Source: Coxiellaceae bacterium (lineage in GTDB: Bacteria; Pseudomonadota; Gammaproteobacteria; GCA-013414725). Taken from it: a stretch of DNA of 13,419 bases. Within the stretch, counting starts at the first letter, position 1. Every line of letters begins with the position of its first letter. Below, piece after piece: positions 7,537-13,419 of this stretch. Where the stretch lies: the NCBI GenBank assembly GCA_013414725.1, contig CP058706.1:564756-578174 (forward strand). Direction: 5' to 3'. The notes under the pieces were generated by a model, which made no database searches, was not told the origin of the DNA, and saw nothing but the letters and a program-made list of their open reading frames with translations. The translations under genes were made by a program, and so were the position numbers.

Positions 7537-7802
7537 AATAAATACATGTGCATGCCCATAATCGCGATATTGCTGAATCGCTTTTTTAGCAAAAGATTAG
7601 GCACAAGCCCTTTATTGGCCAATGGCAAATTAGTCTGTGGGCTTCGGTTATTGCTTTTCAACCACTGCGTGATATCACTATTATCATAAGTATAACCATC
7701 ACAAGTTGTGACTGGATCTTTCATTATATCCCTGCTAATCGGGCATTCCAGATCATTTTCTAATAAATCCTTAGTATTATCGTTATTATTCAAAGTAAAC
7801 AT
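7497..7802 (-). CDS. Block 1: N-terminal U-box 1
   Basis: Start of the giant gene. After a 17-residue polar leader comes a full U-box: LECPISRDIMKDPV, then DGYTYDNSDITQWL, then the loop SNNRSPQTNLPL and VPNLLLKK. These match the U-box pattern (Cys-Pro-Ile, Met-x-Asp-Pro-Val, Gly-x-x-Tyr, Trp-Leu, Ser-Pro-x-Thr, Pro-Asn), which folds like a RING finger without zinc ligands. The frame is lost at the T6 run 7582-7587; one more T (sense A) continues it as KKAIQQYRDYGHAH into U-box 2. The residues between that run and the stop at 7497 are out of frame. Confidence 0.85.
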   Translation of the reverse strand: MFTLNNNDNTKDLLENDLECPISRDIMKDPVTTCDGYTYDNSDITQWLKSNNRSPQTNLPLANKGLVPNLLLKKRFSNIAIMGMHMYLLWQKIIDVLLPNK

Positions 7803-8208
7803 AATTCTCCCATCTTAAAAATTGAGCGATTTAAATTCATTTAGATAAATAGACAAACCTAATCAAAGAATTGTTGTAAGTCTTCAAGGATACAGAGGTT
7901 TGATACATCAACAAGCTTTCTTCGATTAATTTCCAATCAACATTGCCATGGCATTAGTAATAATAACTTGCCTAAGTACCACATAAAATATCAGAGCCAT
8001 CAATATCTTATATTAACATGGCAACGACCCAAAGAACTCTTTGCTTTTTCTAGCAAGAAAATTTACAGAAATCTTTCATTTTATCATTAGAATCTAGTAA
8101 GATTATCTTTGGTTAGTAAAGCTTAAAGTTTTATTTTTTTACAAAAAATAGAATAATCAATCAAATTTGTTTAGACAGGTACCAAATAAAAACGAGGAGA
8201 GCTCTTAC
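7803..8208. promoter_or_regulatory. Divergent intergenic region between the two giant genes
   Basis: This 406-base AT-rich region has no ORF or RNA gene that I can support. It separates two oppositely directed genes, so promoters for both must lie here. For the rightward gene, TTTACA (8138-8143) and TCAAAT (8161-8166) are 17 bases apart and precede the AGGAGAG ribosome site (8195-8201) suitably. No clear promoter is seen for the leftward gene. TGCCATGGCA (7944-7953) is a 10-bp palindrome, and TTGCCATG here is repeated inverted as CATGGCAA at 8017-8024; this could be a shared operator but is short. Confidence 0.35.
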
Positions 8209-8313
8209 ATGCACATTTCAAACAATAATAATTTTCCAGTTCTAAACGGAGCAATGAAAGAAATAATTATTGGGGCCATCAAGAGCGAACTTGATGATAT
8301 TATCAAACCTTGA
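8209..8313 (+). CDS. Block 1: N-terminus of giant repeat protein
   Basis: Begins MHISNNNNFPVLNGAMKEII and stops after 34 residues at TGA 8311. AAA at 8305-8307 needs one more A, which reads IIKTLIDDPLKAIDALNAVK into block 2. No signal peptide is present, as expected for a type IV rather than Sec substrate. Confidence 0.65.
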   Translation: MHISNNNNFPVLNGAMKEIIIGAIKSELDDIIKP

Positions 8314-8504
8314 TTGATGATCCATTAAAAGCGATAGATGCATTGAATGCCGTTAAGAGTGAAGCCGTATCAAATACGGACATTGCTTATTTTGAGAGTA
8401 AAGGTATTTGGGACAGCATTCTCAACATTCGAAATATTTTGGCGCATAATTGCCCTCAAAACCGTAACCGCGGTGATCATAATGCTTTTGGTATGATTAT
8501 TTAA
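8310..8504 (+). CDS. Block 2 of giant repeat protein
   Basis: Reads IDDPLKAIDALNAVKSEAVS, then IWDSILNIRNILAHNCPQ. No family recognised. The apparent TTG start at 8310 overlaps the previous stop and has no ribosome site. TTT at 8500-8502 lacks one T; adding it continues as MIILKGGEAKTPAEKIGRE. Confidence 0.62.
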   Translation: MIDDPLKAIDALNAVKSEAVSNTDIAYFESKGIWDSILNIRNILAHNCPQNRNRGDHNAFGMII

Positions 8505-8803
8505 AAGGCGGCGAGGCAAAGACGCCTGCAGAAAAAATAGGTCGTGAAACAGGTGTATTTGGAGGCCTTGTCTACTTCTTTACTAATGGCTTTGGAAGTA
8601 AGGTCTTAACTGAACCGCAAGGTTTGTTGAGTTTAACTGCTAGAAGTAATTCCATTTCTAAACCAGAAGTGGTTGCATTTATTCATGAATTGATTGATGC
8701 GACAATTAAACAATTTCAATCAATCCCTGAGGAATTAAAAACATTTATCTCCCAAAATGTTGTTCAAGTCCGTAATTTTTGTCTAGATCAGATATTACTT
8801 TAG
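8504..8803 (+). CDS. Block 3 of giant repeat protein, without its own start codon
   Basis: An open stretch of about 100 codons that a simple ORF search misses because it has no early start. It reads LKGGEAKTPAEKIGRETGVF, a Gly/Phe-rich stretch (GGLVYFFTNGFGSK), then KPEVVAFIHELIDATIKQF. The T5 run 8776-8780 lacks one T; adding it reads RNFLSRSDITLEQLNQ into block 4. Confidence 0.6.
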   Translation, partial: KGGEAKTPAEKIGRETGVFGGLVYFFTNGFGSKVLTEPQGLLSLTARSNSISKPEVVAFIHELIDATIKQFQSIPEELKTFISQNVVQVRNFCLDQILL

Positions 8804-9120
8804 AACAACTTAATCAAATCGGCATAGATGGATTAAGAAAGCTACTCCCTCATCCTCTGCCCGTGTACCGTCTGACGCAAAAAGTTTATATTCCCCTGCT
8901 TAAACTCATTCATTTTGATGAAGAGACGCGGCAAGCCTTAATTCAGTATTCAAGTGACATTGCCAAATTAGTTGAAGAGGATCATGTATCATGGACTGAG
9001 CTTCTTGATCTGTCACCTAGCGCAGTAAATGCAATAAAAAACGCTTCAAACCAAGTGAAAAATCTTTCCAAGCATTGCTTGATACTTTACAGACAATTAA
9101 ACGGGAAAACCATCGATTAA
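8779..9120 (+). CDS. Block 4 of giant repeat protein
   Basis: Helical: SRSDITLEQLNQIGIDGLRK, VYIPLLKLIHFDEETRQAL, EEDHVSWTELLDLSPSA. No recognised domain. Frame is lost at the A6 run 9036-9041; one more A reads NAIKKRFKPSEKSFQALLDT into block 5, so the last ~27 residues to 9120 are out of frame. Confidence 0.63.
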   Translation: MSRSDITLEQLNQIGIDGLRKLLPHPLPVYRLTQKVYIPLLKLIHFDEETRQALIQYSSDIAKLVEEDHVSWTELLDLSPSAVNAIKNASNQVKNLSKHCLILYRQLNGKTID

Positions 9121-9755
9121 TAGCAGATAATCCTGTCACAAGCCTGCGTAGATTAGAAATTAATAAATTAAATCCATCTGAAAAAGATGCACCCCAGGAA
9201 ATCAATAATAATCAGGTCGATAGTAATACGAGCTTAGATTATATGGAATTACAAGCATTACTAGAGCTGCAAAGTCATGGATTAACAGCTAAGGATTTAC
9301 AAGCATTTAAACGCTTAATTTTTACTCAAAACCACAAATTAGCTTTAACATATCTTATTTGTCATGATCGGTTAAAACCCATGGCGGCGATAGACATTCT
9401 CAATACTGCTTCCCCAAATGAAATACAAGAACTTGCTGAAAAACATTTACAGACTCAAATCGAAAATAACCAACAACCAAACGATAGCAATAGCAATAAT
9501 AATAACTTAGGTGGATTATCCAGCGCAGTGAATTCTATGGATATGGATTTTGTCCCAGAACTTAATACGAATTCGACCTCTCCTGGAAGTGATCAACCTA
9601 TTAGTTTATTAGATCTGGAAACCGCTCTTGAATCTTTATTAAATCTTCCTGGTCATCCGGCGATTGAAGAGCCAGATGAAGATATTTCTACAGTAGAAAG
9701 CGATACAGTATCGCTCTCTGATCTTGTGATTGAGGAACCATTTCCTTCGAAGTAA
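9075..9755 (+). CDS. Block 5: first repeat-like unit and acidic linker
   Basis: Contains LLELQSHGLTAKDLQAFKRL followed by TYLICHDRLKPMAAIDILN, which matches the repeat found later in the protein and so extends the array upstream. Then comes a disordered Gln/Asn/Ser tract (NDSNSNNNNLGG) and an acidic linker with IEEPDEDIST and SLSDLVIEEP. Frame ends at TCGAA 9747-9751, where a base is missing or two are extra compared with the second copy of the linker. Confidence 0.7.
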   Translation: MLDTLQTIKRENHRLIADNPVTSLRRLEINKLNPSEKDAPQEINNNQVDSNTSLDYMELQALLELQSHGLTAKDLQAFKRLIFTQNHKLALTYLICHDRLKPMAAIDILNTASPNEIQELAEKHLQTQIENNQQPNDSNSNNNNLGGLSSAVNSMDMDFVPELNTNSTSPGSDQPISLLDLETALESLLNLPGHPAIEEPDEDISTVESDTVSLSDLVIEEPFPSK

Positions 9756-10017
9756 CATCAGCTAATCTTGATCAACAAGCGCCTAACCATGAAGTAGTAC
9801 TAGATGAGGAAATCATACATAGTAATAACTTATTAGACCCTCCTTCTGTTGATCCAATAATTGAAGAGCCAGATGACAATATTTCTACGGCAGAAAGCGA
9901 TACTATATCGCTTTCTGATCTTGTGATTGAGGGAACCATTTCCTTCAGTAACATCAGTTAATCCTGGTCAACCAGCGCCGAACCATGAAATGACACTGGA
10001 TGAAGAGACAATAACAA
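9663..10017 (+). repeat. Tandem duplication of about 160 bases within the linker, period 197
   Basis: ATTGAAGAGCCAGATGA occurs at 9663 and again at 9860, and similarity continues for about 160 bases through the encoded motifs ESDT-V/I-SLSDLVIEEP and QAPNHE / PAPNHE. The copies have diverged at many third positions, so the duplication is old, but each carries a different frame error: copy 1 at 9747-9751 and copy 2 an extra G at 9931-9933. Comparing the copies shows the intended frame. After repair the period is 65 or 66 codons. Confidence 0.85.
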
Positions 10018-10269
10018 ACGAAGATGCCTTTGTTTTCCAGCACTTGATTTAGCGAATACTTCTGAAGAATTCCAAGATCATGTGCGGAATAACCAAGAAC
10101 ATTTTAATAAACTTAACTGGTCAGCTAAACAGACACTATTGGCCTTGTTTCCTAATGGAATGCGCATCGATCATTTTTAATTAACTCGATTGACGCTGAG
10201 TTACAAGACAGCAATATAGAAATTGATCCGTTTTATGAAAATGAGCGTTATGGCGTTGTTCACAAGGAC

Positions 10270-10758
10270 ATGGTCATCGACTTTGTCAACGATTCACCCA
10301 CCCTCCGAGGCTTTTTCGGTATCCCTTGTAAAATGTCCATTAGCGATGCCTTATCTAAAGTACGAGGCTTGAATAATGAACAAATAATTGCACTTAAAAC
10401 CCTCTATCGCTATGGCTTAAGAAGCGGAGATTTGCGTCAACTTTCTTCTTCTATTTTTAATTCAGAGCATACAGAAATGTTGAATGACTTAATTCTAAGC
10501 CAAGGTTTAACTGCAAAAGAAGCTATGGCAGAAATTGTGAATACAAGCATGGTATTTCCTTTTATTTTTAAAATCCCTGAAAATGTATTGTTAAAATACT
10601 TAACAAACCAACACAACTTATCTGAGCAAGACGCTTTAAACGAGATTAATGGTTTAAATAGTGCTGAAAGATCAATCCTTATGGCACTTTATAAAAACGG
10701 CCTAAGAAAAACACATCTAAAAAGTCCCATTTTTTATATGGAAAATTCCTTATTATAA
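10270..10758 (+). CDS. Block 8: start of the main helical-repeat array
   Basis: Two earlier short blocks (9931-10052 and 10037-10180, the latter reading LNWSAKQTLLALFPNGMRID) lead in after one-base repairs at 10033-10036 and 10174-10178. This block begins inside the protein (VHKDMVIDFVNDSPTLRGFF) and holds units SISDALSKVRGLNNEQIIAL-plus-LYRYGLRSGDL and LSEQDALNEINGLNSAERSI-plus-LYKNGLRKTHL, with a degenerate unit (LTAKEAMAEIV) between. It breaks at AAAA 10742-10745. Confidence 0.72.
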   Translation: MVIDFVNDSPTLRGFFGIPCKMSISDALSKVRGLNNEQIIALKTLYRYGLRSGDLRQLSSSIFNSEHTEMLNDLILSQGLTAKEAMAEIVNTSMVFPFIFKIPENVLLKYLTNQHNLSEQDALNEINGLNSAERSILMALYKNGLRKTHLKSPIFYMENSLL

Positions 10759-10765
10759 TCAAAAA

Positions 10766-11206
10766 TTGACGACGCTAATTGTCGAGCAAAATTTAACACC
10801 AGATCAAGCTGTTCAACAAATTTATGAAGAAGCCGAACCATCATTTACTTATTTTACTACCAACTTCGTTGTTCTATGGAATGATATTGGTGTGAATATG
10901 CTAGCATATCTTTTTCCCTATGGAATATTTTCAAATAATCACATCCAACAGATAATCAACAACAGTTCAACTATTAAAAATAACAAGTATGCCTATGTTG
11001 TATTATATTTAGTTATGCAACTTGGAGTTTCAATCGACGAAGCTTTGACAGAAGTTATTGACCTGGATGTCAATAAATTGAAAATATTATGGCACTTTTA
11101 TGCGGATGGGTTAAGACGAGAACATTTAATGAAATTTGACCCTGATTTTACTGATTCACACTTCATGTTGCTGCAATTTTTCTTCGCCAGCAATGCTTTT
11201 CTGTAG
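10766..11206 (+). CDS. Block 9: helical-repeat array, middle
   Basis: Units LTPDQAVQQIYEEAEPS (degenerate, with an aromatic insertion around FTYFTTNFVVLW) and VSIDEALTEVIDLDVNKLKI-plus-FYADGLRREHLMKF. The start at 10766 is TTG without a ribosome site; the frame is open upstream as IPYYNQKLTTLI. The T5 run 11177-11181 lacks one T; restoring it gives QFFLRQQCFSVDKAVKEVTG, which aligns with the other unit boundaries. Confidence 0.72.
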   Translation: MTTLIVEQNLTPDQAVQQIYEEAEPSFTYFTTNFVVLWNDIGVNMLAYLFPYGIFSNNHIQQIINNSSTIKNNKYAYVVLYLVMQLGVSIDEALTEVIDLDVNKLKILWHFYADGLRREHLMKFDPDFTDSHFMLLQFFFASNAFL

Positions 11207-11259
11207 ATAAAGCTGTCAAAGAAGTCACTGGATTTCCTTCCTTTATTGCCGATATTCTC

Positions 11260-12069
11260 TTGAAGCTTTATGATTATGGTGTTAGAAGGCATCATTTTGA
11301 AAAATTTCCTAACTATAAACAAACAATATATGATCCAGAGTCCTTTCAAAAAACACACCAAGACACACTATTTGATTTAGTCATTGAACATGAACTAAAC
11401 ATTAATAATGCCCTGAATGAAATAGTTAACTTAGATGGAAATAAAGTTGCCTTATTGAGGCTACTATATGCTCATGGCTTGAGAAGACAACACTTAGATA
11501 AATTTATCACGCCTTTCAGCTCTGATCATTTCGAAGCATTAGTTTACTTAATTGATACGAATAACTTAAATCCTGAAACAGCTGTGGCGGAAATCAATGG
11601 AATTGAAGACCATGCTGCACTGAAATGCATAGCGAAGCTTTATTCTAGAAACTTCACAAGAAGACACATTGTTGCATTAAATTCAAATGGCAGCAATATT
11701 TACGAGAATGGAAATATTATTTTCAATTTAGTCAATGAATGTGGCCTTTCAGGCGATGAAATCGTTAGCGAAATTCAAGGGCTTTGCATGAACCGGCAAA
11801 AAGCCCTGGTTAATCTTTATCACCAAGGGCTTAGAGGAGAGCACTTGAGAAAATGTCTGATTAAAAATTTCACCAAAGATCATCTTAATAAATTGATTTA
11901 TTTGATGCGCGATAAATATTTTTCACCTGAAAAAGCAGTTCAACGAATGAATACGCTTTACACTTTTTCTGGATTTATACAAAATTTTGTTCCCGCTTGT
12001 GTCCGAGCGCAGCCAGAAGACGTATCAGAACCATTGCTTTCTTCTACCAGAAGTCTCGGCAATCATTAA
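11260..12069 (+). CDS. Block 10: helical-repeat array, C-terminal part
   Basis: Four units with the clearest signature: LLKLYDYGVRRHHFEKF, LLRLLYAHGLRRQHLDKF, IAKLYSRNFTRRHIVAL and LVNLYHQGLRGEHLRK, each preceded by a segment such as LNINNALNEIVNLD, LNPETAVAEINGI, LSGDEIVSEIQGL. A half unit FSPEKAVQRMNTL and a short polar tail (QPEDVSEPLLSS, TRSLGNH) close the protein at TAA 12067. The true block opens near 11182; the TTG at 11260 is internal. Confidence 0.75.
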   Translation: MKLYDYGVRRHHFEKFPNYKQTIYDPESFQKTHQDTLFDLVIEHELNINNALNEIVNLDGNKVALLRLLYAHGLRRQHLDKFITPFSSDHFEALVYLIDTNNLNPETAVAEINGIEDHAALKCIAKLYSRNFTRRHIVALNSNGSNIYENGNIIFNLVNECGLSGDEIVSEIQGLCMNRQKALVNLYHQGLRGEHLRKCLIKNFTKDHLNKLIYLMRDKYFSPEKAVQRMNTLYTFSGFIQNFVPACVRAQPEDVSEPLLSSTRSLGNH

Positions 12070-12082
12070 TCTCATTCATGCC

Positions 12083-12120
12083 TAACAACCATTTTCCTGA
12101 CGTCAGGAAAATGGTTGTTA
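12083..12120. terminator. Perfect 38-bp palindrome between convergent genes
   Basis: The arm TAACAACCATTTTCCTGAC (12083-12101) is followed immediately by its exact reverse complement (12102-12120). It starts 14 bases after the repeat-protein stop and ends 68 bases beyond the glmU stop, between convergent genes, so a bidirectional terminator is the simplest reading; as RNA it would fold with a ~17-bp stem and tight loop. The AAAA/TTTT within the arms gives a U-tract only inside the stem. It could also be a dispersed palindromic repeat unit. Confidence 0.7.
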
Positions 12121-12187
12121 ATCCTGGTCTTTGTTGAAAAACATTGGAAGCCAAAAAGATGGCGACGCGATCGATGGATAATAGGGT

Positions 12188-13419
12188 TTACTTAACTTTT
12201 TCTTTCTTCGGCGGTGTCCATTTTTCAATGGTCACTTGTTTAGCGCGGGAAATAGTTAGTCGTTTGGGAGGAGCGTCACGGTTAATAGTGGAGCCAGCAC
12301 CAATATAAGCGTTCTCACCGATGGTAACGGGAGCGATTAATTCAGTGCCAGAACCAATGAAAGCACCGTCTTCAATAATAGTGCGGTTTTTGTTGACGCC
12401 ATCATAATTACACGTGATCGTGCCAGCACCGACATTGACTGCATTACCAATAGTTGCGTCACCTAAATAAGTCAAATGATTGGCTTTGGTGTGATCGCCT
12501 AACACACTATTTTTTACTTCAACAAAATTACCAATATGTACATTTTTACCGAGTTCAGTGTGTGGACGAATGCGTGCAAACGGGCCGATTTTACATTCTT
12601 CGGCGATGATTGCATCTTCAATATAACTATTGGCCAAGATTTCTACGTTGTTGCCTAATTCAACATTTTTCAAATAACAATTAGGGCCGATTTTACAATT
12701 ATTACCTATGCGGATCTTACCGGCTAAAATAACATTGGTGTCGATCACAATATCAATGCCTGCCTGAATATCACCACGGCAATCAAACCGTGCTGGATCC
12801 ATGATGGTAACACCCTCCAACATTAATCGATTGGCGATGGTGTGTTGGTAATACCGCTCTAATTGTGCCAATTCAGCCCGATCATTGACGCCTTGGACTT
12901 CATCATTGCTCGCGGCCATCACACCAACAACGGGACATTTTTCTGCAACTGCCAAGGCAACAATATCGGTCAAATAATATTCGGCTTGATTATTACGGCG
13001 CTCTACTTTAGGCAACCATTTACGCAAATTTTTAGCTGAGGTAGTGATAATACCGGTATTGATTTCTTTAATGCGTTTTTGTTCTGGAGTTGCATCTCGT
13101 TCCTCGACAATTGCAAGTATTTTGCCATAACCGTCGCGTACCATTCTTCCATAGCCAAATGGATTGACACGTTCTGTTACCAATATGCCCAGACCATTCG
13201 GTGGTGTTTGTTGCAATAACGCTTGCAGGGTTGCTTTAGAAATTAAGGGGACATCGCCATATAATACGAGCACTTGAGATTCATCAGGTATCAAAGGGAC
13301 AGCCTGATTGACAGCATGCCCTGTTCCCAATTGTTCATGTTGTTCAACCCATGCAACGGGTAATGTGGCCATTTGTTCCCGTACATGGCTACCACCATTA
13401 CCATAAACAACATAGATTT
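12188..13419 (-). CDS. glmU: Bifunctional UDP-GlcNAc pyrophosphorylase / GlcN-1-P acetyltransferase, 5' end outside window
   Basis: GlmU acetylates glucosamine-1-phosphate and then couples it to UTP, giving UDP-GlcNAc for peptidoglycan and lipopolysaccharide. About 409 residues are present; the first ~45-50, including the Gly-rich nucleotide loop, lie past the window. Visible uridylyltransferase motifs: [28 protein letters not shown] (metal-binding Asp), [28 protein letters not shown] and GVNDRAELA (metal-binding Asn). The C-terminal left-handed beta-helix shows hexapeptide repeats and acetyltransferase residues in [25 protein letters not shown] (catalytic His) and TCNYDG. The C-terminus ends in a Lys-rich tail (KKEKVK), stop TAA at 12188-12190. 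No start inside the window is real, since family sequence runs to the edge. The gene has no frame break despite about nine A/T runs of five or more. Confidence 0.97.
   Translation of the reverse strand, partial: IYVVYGNGGSHVREQMATLPVAWVEQHEQLGTGHAVNQAVPLIPDESQVLVLYGDVPLISKATLQALLQQTPPNGLGILVTERVNPFGYGRMVRDGYGKILAIVEERDATPEQKRIKEINTGIITTSAKNLRKWLPKVERRNNQAEYYLTDIVALAVAEKCPVVGVMAASNDEVQGVNDRAELAQLERYYQHTIANRLMLEGVTIMDPARFDCRGDIQAGIDIVIDTNVILAGKIRIGNNCKIGPNCYLKNVELGNNVEILANSYIEDAIIAEECKIGPFARIRPHTELGKNVHIGNFVEVKNSVLGDHTKANHLTYLGDATIGNAVNVGAGTITCNYDGVNKNRTIIEDGAFIGSGTELIAPVTIGENAYIGAGSTINRDAPPKRLTISRAKQVTIEKWTPPKKEKVK

Larger units (their letters stand above)
1862..7802 (-). pseudogene. Giant tandem U-box + ankyrin-repeat protein (putative secreted E3 ubiquitin ligase), split by 15 small indels
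   Basis: ATG at 7802 follows a GGGAG ribosome site (7807-7811). Joining all blocks gives about 1,980 residues: U-box 1 (about 18-78), U-box 2 (about 92-160), more than 20 ankyrin repeats (about 180-1355), and a helical unassigned C-terminal region (about 1,360-1,980). U-boxes recruit E2 enzymes to ubiquitinate targets; ankyrin arrays bind partners. Break sites (plus coordinates): 7582-7587, 7320-7324, 7270-7273, 7203-7207, 6815-6818, 6696-6701, 6447-6451, 5916-5920, 5289-5293, 5218-5223, 5110-5114, 4601-4607, 2520-2522, 2477-2481, 2386-2389. All are mononucleotide runs, and 14 are A/T. At each site the ankyrin or U-box pattern resumes exactly when one base (at 6815-6818 possibly two) is restored or removed. 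No other stop codon interrupts it. The product is seen only in bacteria that meet eukaryotic cells; export by Dot/Icm is inference. The part below 2499 is the least certain extension. Confidence 0.78.
8209..12069 (+). pseudogene. Giant helical-repeat protein of unrecognised family, split by 10 small indels
   Basis: ATG 8209 follows AGGAGAG. Joining the blocks gives about 1,288 residues. Residues 1-330: helical, unassigned. About 350-405: first repeat-like unit. About 425-620: low-complexity linker with an Asn/Ser tract and a tandem acidic duplication. About 700-1,255: seven or eight units of 57-60 residues whose pattern is LSxxxAxxEIxGL, then LxxLYxxGLRxxHLxKF, then Fxx-HxxxLxxLI. Break sites: 8305-8307, 8500-8502, 8776-8780, 9036-9041, 9747-9751, 9931-9933, 10033-10036, 10174-10178, 10742-10745, 11177-11181. 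Seven are A/T runs each lacking one base, 9931-9933 is a G run with one extra, 10742-10745 an A run with one extra (or two missing), and 9747-9751 is not a simple run. Frames mesh exactly to the TAA at 12067-12069. Divergent from the U-box/ankyrin gene; a secreted scaffold or adaptor is my guess, not shown. Confidence 0.75.

Noticed and set aside
8112..8126. GTTAG and CTTAA half-sites spaced like a PmrA-type regulator box
   Set aside because: Only one half matches the TTAA core, and such words are common in AT-rich DNA.
9772..9954. 60-residue minus-strand ORF in the linker duplication
   Set aside because: It is the antisense of the repeated acidic unit and has no independent support.
8310..11260. 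Separate small genes starting at 8310, 8779, 9075, 10766 and 11260
   Set aside because: These starts are TTG codons without ribosome sites, and the encoded protein continues upstream in frame and joins the preceding block.
10335..11975. Possible TAL-effector-like DNA-binding repeats
   Set aside because: Units are 57-60 residues, not 33-35, are poorly conserved between copies, and have no paired variable residues at a fixed site.
12098..12105. TGACGTCA, the eukaryotic cAMP-response element sequence
   Set aside because: It is simply the centre of the longer palindrome and has no such role in bacteria.

Overview
The window looks like a chromosomal segment of an intracellular gammaproteobacterium, most likely in the order Legionellales (Coxiella/Legionella/Rickettsiella-type). 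This is inferred from two standard gammaproteobacterial housekeeping genes at the edges (hemH at the left, glmU at the right) enclosing long, AT-rich genes with eukaryote-like modules: tandem U-boxes, a long ankyrin array and a second helical-repeat protein. No tRNA, rRNA, insertion sequence, integrase, attachment site or CRISPR array was seen.

Layout. Bases 1-675 (+): 3' two thirds of ferrochelatase. 737-1087 (+): single-BON-domain lipoprotein. 1348-1801 (+): AT-hook/histone H1-like protein of about 150 residues with three frame-breaking indels. 1816-1840: perfect hairpin between convergent genes. 7802-1862 (-): by my reading one giant gene of about 1,980 codons, encoding two U-boxes, more than 20 ankyrin repeats and an unassigned C-terminal region of about 620 residues, now split by 15 small indels. 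7803-8208: divergent intergenic region. 8209-12069 (+): a second giant gene of about 1,290 codons with about nine copies of a 57-60 residue helical repeat of no family I recognise, split by 10 indels. 12083-12120: perfect 38-bp palindrome. 12188-13419 (-): glmU, lacking only its first ~45-50 codons because of the window edge.

The most important point for a reader is that the many short reading frames in the middle are not separate genes. In every case the protein continues directly in another frame after gain or loss of one base (occasionally two), and 27 of 28 such sites lie in a mononucleotide run, nearly always A or T. I found no nonsense substitution that would need repair. hemH, the BON gene and glmU have no break, although glmU holds about nine A/T runs of five or more. 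This fits homopolymer errors in the data, very recent decay by strand slippage, or slippage-tolerant expression; the sequence alone cannot decide.

If intact, the two divergent giant genes look like a pair of secreted host-interaction proteins: a ubiquitin-ligase-like ankyrin protein, and a repeat protein with an acidic linker carrying a duplicated Asp-Leu-Val-Ile-Glu-Glu motif. Their role as type IV effectors is inference from architecture and gene setting.
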